A stretch of 64,000 nucleotides of DNA. It comes from Pimelobacter simplex (GTDB taxonomy: Bacteria > Actinomycetota > Actinomycetes > Propionibacteriales > Nocardioidaceae). Position 1 is the stretch's first letter. Each line of letters starts with the position of its first letter. Positions 51,165-60,109 of this stretch are shown in pieces. The translations under genes were made by a program, and so were the position numbers. The stretch lies in NCBI RefSeq assembly GCF_024662235.1, contig NZ_CP096276.1, forward strand, positions 2,232,001 to 2,296,000, given 5' to 3'. A model generated the notes under the pieces. The model worked only from the letters and a program-made list of their open reading frames with translations, was not told the DNA's origin and did not search any database.

Positions 51165-52616
51165 TCAGGCCAGGTCGAGGCCCGGGTAGAGCGGGTGCTT
51201 GTCGAGCAGCTCGGCCGAGGCCGCCCGGACCTTGTCGGCCACGCCGTCGCCCAGCACGTAGGACGCCTTCGACGGAGCGCCCGCGGACGTCGTCCCGGCC
51301 TGGGTGTTCTGCAGGACCTCGACGATGAGGTCGGCGACCACGTCGAACTCGGCCGCACCGAAGCCGCGGCTGGTCAGCGCCGGCGTGCCGACCCGGATGC
51401 CGGAGGTGTACCAGGCGCCGTTGGGGTCGGCCGGGACCGAGTTGCGGTTGGTGACCACGCCCGCGTCGAGCAGCGCCGACTCGGCCTGGCGACCGGTGAG
51501 CCCGAAGGACGACACGTCGAGCAGCACGATGTGGTTGTCGGTGCCGTCGGTGACGAGCTTGGTGCCGCGCTTCATCAGGCCCTCGGCCAGCGACTTCGCG
51601 TTGTCGGCGATGTTCTGGGCGTAGGTCTGGAACTCGGGGGTGCGCGCCTCGGCGAACGCGACGGCCTTGGCGGCCATCACGTGCGAGAGCGGGCCGCCGA
51701 GGACCATCGGGCAGCCGCGGTCGACGCTCGGGGCGTACTCCTCGGTGGCCAGGATGAAGCCGCCGCGCGGGCCGCGCAGCGACTTGTGCGAGGTCGAGGT
51801 GACCACGTGGGCGTGCGGGACCGGGTCCTCGTCGCCGGTGAACACCTTGCCGGCGACCAGGCCGGCGAAGTGGGCCATGTCGACCATGAGGGTGGCGCCG
51901 ACCTCGTCGGCGATCTCGCGCATCTTGGCGAAGTTCACCCGGCGCGGGTAGGCCGAGTAGCCGGCGACCAGGATGAGCGGCTTGAACTCCTTGGCCTTGG
52001 CCCGCAGCGCGTCGTAGTCGACCAGCCCGGTGGCCGGGTCGGTGCCGTACTGGTTCTGGTGGAACATCTTGCCGCTGATGTTGGGGCGGAAGCCGTGGGT
52101 CAGGTGACCGCCCGCGTCGAGGCTCATGCCGAGCAGGCGCTGGTTGCCGAGCGCGCCGCGCAGCTTCTCCCAGTCGGCCTCGGAGAGGTCGTTCATGTTC
52201 TTGACGCCGGCGTCCTCGAGCCAGGGACCCTCGACGCGGTGCGCCAGGATCGCCCAGTACGCCGTCAGGTTGGCGTCGATGCCCGAGTGCGGCTGGACGT
52301 AGGCGTACTCGGCGCCGAACAGCTCGCGCGCGTGCTCGGCGGCCAGCGACTCGACGGTGTCGACGTTCTGGCAGCCGGCGTAGAAGCGGTGACCGACGGT
52401 GCCCTCGGCGTACTTGTCGCTGAACCAGGTGCCCATGGTGAGGAGCACCGCGGGCGAGGCGTAGTTCTCGCTCGCGATCAGCTTGAGCGACGCCCGCTGG
52501 TCGGCGAGCTCCTGGCGGGTGGCGTCGGCGATGCGGGGCTCGACGGAGGCGATGACCTCGAGGGCCTGGTTGTAGGCGCTGCTGACGAGGCCGCCGTTGA
52601 GGGAGTTGTCGCTCAT
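51165..52616 (-). CDS. glyA: Serine hydroxymethyltransferase
   Basis: The 483-residue PLP enzyme interconverts serine and glycine with tetrahydrofolate. Landmarks: [53 protein letters not shown], the PLP-lysine motif [15 protein letters not shown] (about residue 276) and [15 protein letters not shown]. It is longer than the common 420-430-residue form because of an insert ([20 protein letters not shown]) seen in some actinobacterial SHMTs. ATG 52616 was chosen; longer upstream codons are unconserved. It diverges from the sulfite reductase operon. Confidence 0.95.
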   Translation of the reverse strand: MSDNSLNGGLVSSAYNQALEVIASVEPRIADATRQELADQRASLKLIASENYASPAVLLTMGTWFSDKYAEGTVGHRFYAGCQNVDTVESLAAEHARELFGAEYAYVQPHSGIDANLTAYWAILAHRVEGPWLEDAGVKNMNDLSEADWEKLRGALGNQRLLGMSLDAGGHLTHGFRPNISGKMFHQNQYGTDPATGLVDYDALRAKAKEFKPLILVAGYSAYPRRVNFAKMREIADEVGATLMVDMAHFAGLVAGKVFTGDEDPVPHAHVVTSTSHKSLRGPRGGFILATEEYAPSVDRGCPMVLGGPLSHVMAAKAVAFAEARTPEFQTYAQNIADNAKSLAEGLMKRGTKLVTDGTDNHIVLLDVSSFGLTGRQAESALLDAGVVTNRNSVPADPNGAWYTSGIRVGTPALTSRGFGAAEFDVVADLIVEVLQNTQAGTTSAGAPSKASYVLGDGVADKVRAASAELLDKHPLYPGLDLA

Positions 52617-52832
52617 GGCGCACAGCGTAGTGCCGCGCGCGGGCCGCGTTCGCGGGGCCGGGTCCCCTGTCCCGGCTGGCGTCGTGAGAGGCGCCGCCTG
52701 GTGTGACATGCGTCGCAGGTCCCGCGGGAACGGGCGGTCTCGGCGAGCCTTCTGCTCGTATTCTGAGACGGCCGTCCGCATCATGAGATTCACAGTTGTG
52801 GACCACGCGTCCGAGGGATGAGACTCATTGAC

Positions 52833-52922
52833 ATGGTCACTGCTGCCACTCATGCGCACCTCGTGGTTCGACGCCACGTGGACTTCGGGCGCACGCGCAG
52901 CATGATGTGTTGGCCCCGCTGA
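52833..52922 (+). CDS. 29-residue leader peptide of the sulfur assimilation operon
   Basis: ATG 52833 to TGA 52922 encodes a short peptide containing [18 protein letters not shown]. This matches the actinobacterial sulfur-gene leader peptides that share an RRHVD-x-x-R-x-x-S-x-x-C pattern, with a Cys codon near the end. It lies 66 bp upstream of the sulfite reductase start. Cys-codon attenuators of this kind sense cysteine supply in actinobacteria, so it is probably a translation-linked attenuator of sirA-cysH. Confidence 0.8.
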   Translation: MVTAATHAHLVVRRHVDFGRTRSMMCWPR

Positions 52923-52988
52923 TCACGCCGACGCCTCCCTCTCGACCGCGCGACTCCCGCGCCCCTCAGCGAAGGACCTCCTCTCCGC

Positions 52989-54707
52989 ATGCCTGACCTG
53001 CGCTTCCAGTCCCAGCCTCCGCGCCACACCGAGGTGCCCCGCCCTCGCCGCGCCGAGGGTCAGTGGGCGTTCGGCTACACCGAGCCGCTGAACAAGAACG
53101 AGCAGTCCAAGAAGGACGACGACCCGCTCAACGTCCGCGACCGGATCCTCTACACCTACTCCAAGCGCGGCTTCGACTCCATCGACCCCGCCGACCTGCG
53201 CGGCCGCTTCCGCTGGATGGGTCTCTACACCCAGCGCAAGCCCGGCATCGACGGCGGCCGGACCGGTTCGATGGAGGAGGAGGAGCTGGACGACCGCTAC
53301 TTCATGATGCGGGTCCGCTCCGACGGCAAGCTGCTCTCCGCCGCCGCGGTGCGCACGCTCGGCCAGATCGGCGTCGACTTCGCGCGCGACACCGCCGACG
53401 TCACCGACCGCGAGAACATCCAGTACCACTGGATCGAGATCGAGAGCGTCCCGGAGATCTGGGAGCGGCTCGAGGCCGTCGGCCTGCACTCGCTGGAGGC
53501 CTGCGGCGACTCGCCCCGCCCCTTCCTCGGCTCGCCGGTCGCCGGCGTGGCCAAGGACGAGATCATCGACGGCACCTCCGCGCTGGAGGAGATCGAGCGC
53601 CGGTTCATCGGCAACAAGGACTTCTCGAACTTCCCCCGCAAGTTCAAGACCGCGCTGACCGGTCACCCGAGCCAGGACGTCTCCCCCGAGACCAACGACG
53701 TCTCCTTCGTCGGCACCGTGCACCCCGAGCACGGCCCCGGCTTCGACGTCTGGGTCGGCGGCGGTCTGTCGACCAACCCGATGCTCGCCCAGAAGCTCGG
53801 CGTGTGGATCCCGCTCGACGAGGTCCCCGACGTGTGGTCCGGCGTGGCCGGCATCTTCCGCGACTACGGCTACCGCCGGCTGCGCTCGCGGGCCCGGCTG
53901 AAGTTCCTCGTCGCCGACTGGGGCGTGGAGAAGTTCCGCGAGGTCCTCGAGAACGAGTACCTCGGCAAGAAGCTCGAGACCCTCGCCTCCCCCGGCTCGC
54001 CGGTGGGCCACCGCGACCACATCGGCGTGCACGAGCAGAAGGATGGCAAGTTCTACGTCGGCATCGCGCCGACCGCCGGCCGGATCTCCGGGACGCTGCT
54101 GGTCCAGCTCGCCGACCTGATCGACGAGTACGGCGTCGCGGGAGCCCGCCTCACGCCGTACCAGAAGCTGGTGCTGATCGGCGTCGACGGCGAGGTCCTC
54201 GACGCGCTGCTCGACCGTCTCGACGAGATCGGCCTCAGCGCCCGTCCCTCCGCCTGGCGGCGCAACACGATGGCCTGCACCGGCATCGAGTTCTGCAAGC
54301 TCGCGATCGTCGACACCAAGAACCGCGCCAGCGACCTGGTCGACGAGCTCGAGCGCCGCTTCCCCGAGCTCGACACGCCCATCACGATCAACGTCAACGG
54401 CTGCCCCAACGCCTGCGCCCGGACCCAGGTCGCCGACTTCGGCCTCAAGGGCCAGCTCGTCGTCGACGAGGACGGCGAGCAGGTCGAGGGCTTCCAGGTG
54501 CACCTGGGCGGTGCGATCGGCCTGCGCGCCAACTTCGGCCGCAAGCTGCGCGCGCACAAGGTGACCAGCAAGGGCCTCGACGACTACGTCTCCACCGTGG
54601 TGCGCAACTACCTCGCCGACCGCACCGAGGGCGAGGCGTTCGACGCCTGGGTCCACCGTGCCGACGAGGAGCTGCTGCGCGGCGAGAAGGCGCTGGAGTC
54701 CGTCTGA
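52989..54707 (+). CDS. sirA: Ferredoxin-dependent nitrite/sulfite reductase
   Basis: The 572-residue protein has the two-fold repeat of siroheme reductases: FMMRVRSDGKLLSAAAVRTLG and RENIQYHW in the first half, FYVGIAPTAGRISG in the second. The 4Fe-4S/siroheme Cys set is MACTGIEFCK (about 429-437) and NGCPNACAR (about 470-478). With cysH and a sirohydrochlorin chelatase directly downstream, it most likely reduces sulfite to sulfide with ferredoxin. The stop overlaps the next ATG. Expression is probably controlled by the leader peptide just upstream. Confidence 0.95.
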   Translation: MPDLRFQSQPPRHTEVPRPRRAEGQWAFGYTEPLNKNEQSKKDDDPLNVRDRILYTYSKRGFDSIDPADLRGRFRWMGLYTQRKPGIDGGRTGSMEEEELDDRYFMMRVRSDGKLLSAAAVRTLGQIGVDFARDTADVTDRENIQYHWIEIESVPEIWERLEAVGLHSLEACGDSPRPFLGSPVAGVAKDEIIDGTSALEEIERRFIGNKDFSNFPRKFKTALTGHPSQDVSPETNDVSFVGTVHPEHGPGFDVWVGGGLSTNPMLAQKLGVWIPLDEVPDVWSGVAGIFRDYGYRRLRSRARLKFLVADWGVEKFREVLENEYLGKKLETLASPGSPVGHRDHIGVHEQKDGKFYVGIAPTAGRISGTLLVQLADLIDEYGVAGARLTPYQKLVLIGVDGEVLDALLDRLDEIGLSARPSAWRRNTMACTGIEFCKLAIVDTKNRASDLVDELERRFPELDTPITINVNGCPNACARTQVADFGLKGQLVVDEDGEQVEGFQVHLGGAIGLRANFGRKLRAHKVTSKGLDDYVSTVVRNYLADRTEGEAFDAWVHRADEELLRGEKALESV

Positions 54708-54901
54708 TGTCCGAGGAGTCGGTGTCGTCGCGGGCGGTTCCGTACCACTGCCCCTACTGCGGCGAGACCGACCTCTGGCCGCACGAGCCGACCGGCTGGG
54801 AATGCCGGGGCTGCCGACGGGCCTTCAAGGTGGAGCTGCTCGGTCTCATCGACCGCTCGGCGCCCGCCACCCGTACCCACGAAGAAGGAGGTGCCTCATG
54901 A
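54707..54901 (+). CDS. 64-residue zinc-ribbon protein between sirA and cysH
   Basis: The small protein has CPYC at about 15-18 and CRGC at about 33-36 (HCPYCGETDLWP, then WECRGCRRAF), a two-knuckle zinc-ribbon or rubredoxin-like fold. Its start overlaps the sirA stop (TGATG) and its stop overlaps the cysH start (ATGA), so it is fully coupled in the operon. An electron-transfer or assembly role in sulfite/APS reduction fits the context but is not shown. Similar small proteins stand at this place in other actinobacterial sulfur operons. Confidence 0.8.
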   Translation: MSEESVSSRAVPYHCPYCGETDLWPHEPTGWECRGCRRAFKVELLGLIDRSAPATRTHEEGGAS

Positions 54902-55644
54902 CCACCGCCACCACGCGTGCGGCTCGCGAGTTCCGCGGGTCGCACACCGCCGGCCGGTCGCCCGAGGAGCTCCGCGAGATCGTCTCCCACTGGGGAGCCG
55001 AGCTCGAGCTCGCCCCTGCCGAGGTCATCATCGAGTGGGCCGCCGCCACCTTCGGCGACCGGTTCTGCATCACCTCCTCGATGGGGGACGCCGTCCTGGC
55101 GCACCTCGCGGCCAAGGTCGTGCCCGGTGTCGACGTCGTCTTCCTCGACACCGGCTACCACTTCGTCGAGACGATCGGCACCCGCGACGCCGTCGCGGCC
55201 ACGATGAACGTCAACCTCATCTCGATCACCCCCGTGCAGACGGTCGCCGAGCAGGACGCCGAGCACGGCCCCGAGCTCTACAAGCGCGACCCCGACCTGT
55301 GCTGCGCGCTGCGCAAGGTCAAGCCGCTGGCCGAGTCCCTCTCCGGGTACGACGCCTGGGCGACCGGACTGCGCCGCGCGGAGACGCACAACCGGGTGAT
55401 CGCTCCGGTGATCGGCTGGGACGCCAAGAAGCAGAAGGTCAAGGTGTCCCCGATCGCCCGCTGGAGCGACGAGCAGATCGAGCGCTACATCGCCGAGAAC
55501 GGCGTGCTCGTCAACCCGCTCGTCTACGACGGCTACCCGTCGATCGGCTGCGCACCGTGCACCCGGCGGGTCGCTCCCGGTGAGGACCCGCGCAGCGGGC
55601 GCTGGGCCGGGACGAACAAGACCGAGTGCGGGATCCACTCATGA
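54898..55644 (+). CDS. cysH: Adenylyl-sulfate (APS) reductase, CysH family
   Basis: The 248-residue reductase shows FCITSSMGDAVLAHLA and VVFLDTGYHF (nucleotide loop), CCALRKVKPL with Cys135-Cys136, a WATGLRRAETH motif, IGCAPCTRR with Cys218/Cys221, and the catalytic ECGIH tail (Cys244). The CC...CxxC cysteines bind a 4Fe-4S cluster and mark enzymes that use APS rather than PAPS. It makes sulfite for the upstream sulfite reductase. It overlaps the zinc-ribbon gene by 4 bp. Confidence 0.94.
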   Translation: MTTATTRAAREFRGSHTAGRSPEELREIVSHWGAELELAPAEVIIEWAAATFGDRFCITSSMGDAVLAHLAAKVVPGVDVVFLDTGYHFVETIGTRDAVAATMNVNLISITPVQTVAEQDAEHGPELYKRDPDLCCALRKVKPLAESLSGYDAWATGLRRAETHNRVIAPVIGWDAKKQKVKVSPIARWSDEQIERYIAENGVLVNPLVYDGYPSIGCAPCTRRVAPGEDPRSGRWAGTNKTECGIHS

Positions 55645-55684
55645 CCGGATCTCCCGCACCCATCGAGGAAAGGGGGCACCGACG

Positions 55685-56428
55685 ATGACCGCTCCGGCAC
55701 TCATCGCTCTGGCCCACGGCAGCCGAGACCCCCGCTCGGCCGCCACCGTCAGTGCTCTGGTCGACGCGACGAAGGCGTTGCGTCCCGACCTGCGCATCGA
55801 GAAGGCGTTCCTCGACCTCGCCAAGCCCGGCTTCCACACCGTCGTGGACCGGCTGGTGAAGGCCGGGTACGACGAGATCGTCGTCGTCCCGCTGCTGCTG
55901 GTCGAGGCGTTCCACGCACGGGTCGACGTACCCGAGGCGATCGCCGAGGCCACCACGCGCCACCCCGGCCTCCAGATCCGCGCGACCGAGGTGCTCGGCC
56001 TGGAGCCGCGCTTCCTCGAGGTGCTCGACGAGCGCCTGCGCGAGGCCCTGAGCGGCGCCCGGGTCCGCGAGCTCGACGCCCTCGTCCTGGCCGCGGCCGG
56101 TACGTCGGACCCGCTCGCCAACCAGGCCGTCGCCCGGCTCGCCCGGCTGTGGGGCACCCACCACAAGCTGCCCGTCACGGCGGCGTACGCCACGAGCGCT
56201 CCCCCGGCCACCGGTGAGGCCGTCCGCGCCTTCCGCGCCGAGGGACGCCGGCACATCGCCGTGGCCTCGCTCTTCCTCGCCCCGGGCAACCTGGTCGACC
56301 GGGCCACCGAGCTCGCCCTGGAGGCCGGCGCCGTCGCCGTCTCCGAGCCGCTCGGCGCGCACCCGGAGATCGCCCGGACGATCCTCGCCCGCTACGCCGT
56401 CGGCGCGGTCGAGCTCGTCCCGGTCTGA
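55685..56428 (+). CDS. Sirohydrochlorin chelatase (CbiX/SirB family)
   Basis: The 247-residue protein begins ALIALAHGSRDPRS with the metal-site His and continues with GYDEIVVVPLLLVEAFHARVD and a second CbiX-like half. The length fits the fused two-domain CbiX form. It inserts Fe2+ (or Co2+) into sirohydrochlorin; as the last gene of the sirA-cysH operon it supplies siroheme for the reductase. ATG 55685 follows GAGGAAAGGGGG; a 15-codon frame (55641-55688) that overlaps cysH and this start may couple translation. Confidence 0.9.
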   Translation: MTAPALIALAHGSRDPRSAATVSALVDATKALRPDLRIEKAFLDLAKPGFHTVVDRLVKAGYDEIVVVPLLLVEAFHARVDVPEAIAEATTRHPGLQIRATEVLGLEPRFLEVLDERLREALSGARVRELDALVLAAAGTSDPLANQAVARLARLWGTHHKLPVTAAYATSAPPATGEAVRAFRAEGRRHIAVASLFLAPGNLVDRATELALEAGAVAVSEPLGAHPEIARTILARYAVGAVELVPV

Positions 56429-56435
56429 GCCTGCC

Positions 56436-56855
56436 TCACAGGACGAGCGCCTCGAGCAGGTGCTCCAGCGTCCGGGCCGGGTCCGCGGTCACACCACCGT
56501 GGACCGGCCCCGGCTGGACCACCGTGCTCTTGGGCGCCTTGAGGAAGCCGAAGCGCGTGCTCGCGTCGTCCTTCTGGGCGCGCGAGCCGTAGGCCGTCGC
56601 CCGCTCGCCGACCCCGAAGCCGGCGTGCGCCTCGCCGCTGCACACCTTCGCGATCGCCGCGAGCGCCGCCTCGACGCCCACCACGTCGGCGTCGCCCTGC
56701 AGCGCCCGGATCCGGTCGGCGTCGACCGACGAGCGCACGCCGAGGTAGTCCGCGGCCGGGCAGTAGAGCACCACGCCCACGTTGACGAACTCCTCGCGCT
56801 CCACGCGGGGCACGCAGCGCAGGGTCACGTACTGGTAGGGCTGGTAGGCCGTCAC
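56436..56855 (-). CDS. DUF3037 family protein
   Basis: The GTG start at 56855 overlaps the stop of the HipA-like gene (GTGA) and gives 139 residues. The DUF3037 signature is clear: YQYVTLRCVPRVEREEFVNVGVVLYC, LGVRSSVDADRI, and a C-terminal TADPARTLEHLLEALV. DUF3037 proteins almost always accompany a HipA-like kinase domain gene, as here. No function is established. It converges with the chelatase gene, with 7 bp between the stops. Confidence 0.85.
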   Translation of the reverse strand: MTAYQPYQYVTLRCVPRVEREEFVNVGVVLYCPAADYLGVRSSVDADRIRALQGDADVVGVEAALAAIAKVCSGEAHAGFGVGERATAYGSRAQKDDASTRFGFLKAPKSTVVQPGPVHGGVTADPARTLEHLLEALVL

Positions 56856-57622
56856 GAGGCCATCTCCGGAGCCGGGAGCCACGCCCGGCCACCGTCGCGG
56901 CGCGCGGCGAGGAAGGCGACGTACCGCTCGCGCAGCGCGTCCGGCGTCTCCGCCCCCGGCACCGGCTCGAGCCAGTCGTCGCACACGTCGGCCAGCACCT
57001 CGGCCAGCGCGGCATCGCTGACCCGCGCCGCGAGGTCGGCGTCCTGGGCCACCGCCGAGGCCGCGAACGCGCGCAGCACGTGCTCCGAGGCGTCGTACGC
57101 CTGGGCGGCGAAGCGCGCCGGGTCGCCCGGCCCACCCGACCACGAGTGGTGGAAGTACAGCGACGCCCCGTGGTCGATCGCCTGGAGCGTCCCGCGCCAC
57201 ACGAGCAGGTTGGGGTTGCGCCAGCTGCGGTCGACGTTCGCGGTGAACGCGTCGAGCCACAGCACGCGTCCGGCCAGGTCGGGGTCCGGCGTGCTCGTCG
57301 GGTCGTAGCCGAACGAGCCCGGCAGGAAGTCGATCCCGAGGTTGAGGCCGGTGCTGGCGTTGATCAGGTCCTGCACCTCCTCGTCAGCCTCGTAGCGCGC
57401 GATCTCGGGGTCGAGGTCGAGCACCACCTGGTCGGGCGTCGGGATGTCGAGCAGCCGCGCGACCCCCGCGACCACCACCTCGGCGACCAGCACCCGGGCG
57501 CCCTGACCGGCGCCGCGGAACTTGCAGACGTACGTGCCGAGGTCCTCCGCCTCGACCACTCCCGGCAGGCTGCCGCCCTCACGCAGCGGGGTGACGTACC
57601 GGGTGACCTTGACCTGCTCCAT
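56852..57622 (-). CDS. HipA-like kinase-fold protein
   Basis: The 256-residue protein has TYVCKFRGAGQGARVLVAEVVVAG (nucleotide-loop and Lys region), LWLDAFTANVDRSWRNPNLLVW with the catalytic-loop Asp/Asn, and LQAIDHGASLYFHHSW with the metal-binding Asp. This is the HipA-like/HipA C-terminal-type kinase core without the HipA N-terminal domain or an adjacent HipB repressor. Together with DUF3037 it forms a known two-gene unit of unknown function. ATG 57622 is 13 bp after the PPK2 stop, so the operon is probably three genes. Confidence 0.8.
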   Translation of the reverse strand: MEQVKVTRYVTPLREGGSLPGVVEAEDLGTYVCKFRGAGQGARVLVAEVVVAGVARLLDIPTPDQVVLDLDPEIARYEADEEVQDLINASTGLNLGIDFLPGSFGYDPTSTPDPDLAGRVLWLDAFTANVDRSWRNPNLLVWRGTLQAIDHGASLYFHHSWSGGPGDPARFAAQAYDASEHVLRAFAASAVAQDADLAARVSDAALAEVLADVCDDWLEPVPGAETPDALRERYVAFLAARRDGGRAWLPAPEMAS

Positions 57623-57635
57623 GCTCACCGACGGC

Positions 57636-58493
57636 TCACAGGGGCTTCTCGTCGAGCAGCCGCTGCTTCTCGTGCGCGACGTCGAAGTCCGCCGCCGGCC
57701 AGCCGAGGTCGAAGGAGCGCAGCGCGTCGTGCAGCAGCGTCCCGATCGCGAGGTTGCGGTACCACTTCTTGTCGGCCGGGACGACGTGCCACGCCGCCAC
57801 CGCGGTGTTGGTCCGCTCCAGCGCGATCCGGTAGGCGTCCTGGTAGGCCGGCCACAGCTCGCGCTCGTCGACGTCGCCCGGGTTGTACTTCCAGTACTTC
57901 GTCTCGTCGTCGAGCCGCGCGAGCAGCCGCTCCTTCTGCTCCTGCGGCGAGATGTGGAGCATGCACTTGATGATCGTCGTGCCCTCGCTCGCGAGCTCGG
58001 CCTCCCACGCGTTGATCGCGTCGTAGCGGCGCTCGATCTCGTCCTTGGGCGCCAGCTCGCGCACCCGCGCGATGAGGACGTCTTCGTAGTGGGAGCGGTC
58101 GAAGACCCCGACCATCCCCACCTCGGGCAGCGCCTTGGTGATCCGCCACAGGAAGTCGTGCGCCAGCTCCTCCCGGGTAGGCGCCTTGAACGAGGTGATC
58201 CGCACGCCCTGCGGGTCGACCAGGCCGACCGTCGAGCGCAGCGTCCCGCCCTTGCCGGAGGTGTCCATCCCCTGCAGCACCAGCAGCAGGTTGCGCCGCC
58301 CGCCGCTGCGCCCCTCGGCGAACAGCCGCTCCTGGAGGTCGCCGAGCGCCGGCGCCAGCGCCAGCAGCGCCGCCTCGCCGGCCTTCTTGTCGCCGTCGAA
58401 GCCGGGCGCCGCATTGGTGTCGATCGCGGCCAGGTCGACCGGACCGGCCGGGAGGCGGAGGGACTGCGTGAGGTCCGACAGGGGGAAGCTCAT
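57636..58493 (-). CDS. ppk2: Polyphosphate kinase 2 family protein
   Basis: The 285-residue protein has the PPK2 Walker A LQGMDTSGKGGT (about 73-84), Walker B GVFDRSHYEDVL, lid region (AWEAELASEGTTIIKCMLHIS) and the C-terminal WHVVPADKKWYRNLA. Members move phosphate between polyphosphate and nucleotides; the single-domain short form usually phosphorylates AMP or ADP/GDP. The nucleotide preference is not visible in sequence alone. It is intact. Confidence 0.92.
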   Translation of the reverse strand: MSFPLSDLTQSLRLPAGPVDLAAIDTNAAPGFDGDKKAGEAALLALAPALGDLQERLFAEGRSGGRRNLLLVLQGMDTSGKGGTLRSTVGLVDPQGVRITSFKAPTREELAHDFLWRITKALPEVGMVGVFDRSHYEDVLIARVRELAPKDEIERRYDAINAWEAELASEGTTIIKCMLHISPQEQKERLLARLDDETKYWKYNPGDVDERELWPAYQDAYRIALERTNTAVAAWHVVPADKKWYRNLAIGTLLHDALRSFDLGWPAADFDVAHEKQRLLDEKPL

Positions 58494-58528
58494 GGAGCGA
58501 CCCTAGAGCACCACCGGGCGCGGATCGA

Positions 58529-59050
58529 TCAGTGCGCCTGGCCGCCGCGGCGGTCGACCAGCGGCGGCGTCGAGGACCACGGGAAATCGATCCAGCCCTC
58601 GGTCCGGCGCCAGACGTACTCGGGCCGGATCACCGTCCACGGCTTCTCGTAGATCACCGCGGTCCGCGCCTCGGCCACGTGGTCGACGAAGAAGTCGCGG
58701 ACCACCTCGAGCGTCTTGCCGGTGTCGGCCACGTCGTCGGCGATGAGCACCTTCATGCCGGTCAGGTCGATCGCGGCCGGCGTCGGCGGCAGCATCATCG
58801 GCACGTCGAGGCGCTCGTTGACACCGGTGTAGAACTCGACGTTGACCGCCGAGAGGTTCTTGACGTCCAGGGCGTAGCCCAGGCCCATCGCGAGGCCGAG
58901 CCCGCCGCGGGCGATGGCGAGGACGATGTCCGGCTCGAAGCCGTCGTCGACGACCTGCTGGGCCAGGTCCCGGACGGCGGTGCCGAAGAGGTCGTAGGTC
59001 AGGATCTCGCGCTCGGGGGCCGGCGTCGGCTCGGCGTCAGTCGTCGTCAC
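58529..59050 (-). CDS. Phosphoribosyltransferase (xanthine/hypoxanthine-type)
   Basis: GTG 59050 gives 173 residues. The PRPP motif VLIADDVADTGKTL is clear, with an early DIVLAIARGGLGLAMGLGYAL and the late IYEKPWTVIRPEYV typical of the GPT/XPRT-like and archaeal HPRT-like group. It salvages a purine base, probably xanthine or hypoxanthine, at the expense of PRPP. Its start overlaps the recX stop by 14 bp. The start is inferred from coupling rather than a ribosome site. Confidence 0.88.
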   Translation of the reverse strand: MTTTDAEPTPAPEREILTYDLFGTAVRDLAQQVVDDGFEPDIVLAIARGGLGLAMGLGYALDVKNLSAVNVEFYTGVNERLDVPMMLPPTPAAIDLTGMKVLIADDVADTGKTLEVVRDFFVDHVAEARTAVIYEKPWTVIRPEYVWRRTEGWIDFPWSSTPPLVDRRGGQAH

Positions 59051-59612
59051 CGGACCATTCTGCACCGGCCACCGCGCCGAGCTCACTCCGCACGACCGCG
59101 TGGGCCAGCCCGGCGCCGTAGCCCTTGCGGGCGAGCATGCCCACCAGCCGGCGGGCAGCCACCTGCTCCTCGAGCCCGCGCATGGTGCGCAGCTTCTTGC
59201 GGACCAGGGCCCGCGCCGCCTCCTCCTCGGCCCCCGGCTCGACCTCGTCGAGCACCTCACGGGCCGTCTCGTCGGCGATCCCCTTGCGCCGCAGCTCGAC
59301 GGCGAGTGCCGTCCGGGCCAGGCCGCGGCTGCGCCGCCGCCCCTCGACCCAGGCCCGCGCGAACGCCTCGTCGTCGACCAGCCCGACCTCCTCGAACCGG
59401 TCGAGCAGCCGGCTCGCGACCTCCTCGGGCACCTTGCGCCGCGCCAGCCGGTCCTCGAGCTCGCGGCGGCTGCGCGCCTTGATGCTGAGCTGGTCGAGCA
59501 GGATCTTGCGGGCCACGGACTCCGGATCGGCGTCCTCGGTCCAGCCGGGCTCGTCCTCGTCGGGCGGCTCGGCGGTGCGGTCGATGGGGGTGCGGGGGCG
59601 GAAGGAGCTCAT
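59037..59612 (-). CDS. recX: Regulatory protein RecX
   Basis: The 191-residue protein has the three-helix-repeat layout of RecX: SIKARSRRELEDRLARRKVPEEVASRLLDRFEEVGLVDDEAFARAWVE, then the second repeat SRGLARTALAVELRRKGI and the third EEQVAARRLVGMLARKGY. RecX inhibits RecA filament assembly. It lies downstream of recA on the same strand, but 497 bp separate them, more than the few bases common in actinobacteria. Confidence 0.93.
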   Translation of the reverse strand: MSSFRPRTPIDRTAEPPDEDEPGWTEDADPESVARKILLDQLSIKARSRRELEDRLARRKVPEEVASRLLDRFEEVGLVDDEAFARAWVEGRRRSRGLARTALAVELRRKGIADETAREVLDEVEPGAEEEAARALVRKKLRTMRGLEEQVAARRLVGMLARKGYGAGLAHAVVRSELGAVAGAEWSGDDD

Positions 59613-60109
59613 CGGGTCACCGTCCGGTCAGGCTCGGGCGTCGGGCGTCAGGTCGGGCGTCAGGCGTCAGGTCGGGCATCAGGCGGGCGTCAAGCGCGGG
59701 CTGGTGCTGAGCGGCGGGGTCCCCGCTCCGCCGGCCGTGGGACAGGCGGAGCGGGCCGCGGAGCGCGAGGAGGCGGCCTCGGGCACAGCGGTTCCCCGCC
59801 GCGTACGGGGGCCGGCCGGACGTGGTCCGGCGGGCGGGGGTGGCGCGGGTGCAGGATCGGGGCGCGCCGACCGCACCGCACCGCGGTGCCCGCCCCGGCC
59901 GTTCGCCCCGCAGGCACCCACCGCGAGGCAGCGGCGGGAACGCCGCCGCCGAGGCGCAGGGAGCGAGGCACGAGCGACCGGAGCCGAGGCCGGCGGTGGC
60001 TACCGCCGCGCCGACCGAGGGCCGCCGAGCAACCTCACGCCCTGCCGACCTCGACAGCGAGGCCGGCAGCGTGGCGGAGCGAAGCGACGACACGCTCGGC
60101 CCATCCCAC
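59613..60109. other. recX-recA spacer with direct repeats and hairpins
   Basis: The 497-bp gap holds no gene I can support. At 59630-59695 short GGCGTCAG/GGTCGGGC units repeat about five times. At 59722-59755 CCCGCTCCGCC and GGCGGAGCGGG form a perfect 11-bp stem. Long frames here lack starts and coding character. The region could carry a terminator of recA or a small RNA; neither is demonstrated. Confidence 0.4.

Noticed and set aside
55641..55688. A 15-codon gene between cysH and the chelatase gene
   Set aside because: It overlaps both neighbours and probably only couples translation; no conserved peptide is apparent.
59690..59971. Minus-strand frames in the recX-recA gap
   Set aside because: Pro/Arg/Ala-rich with no coding pattern, crossing perfect hairpins; treated as non-coding.
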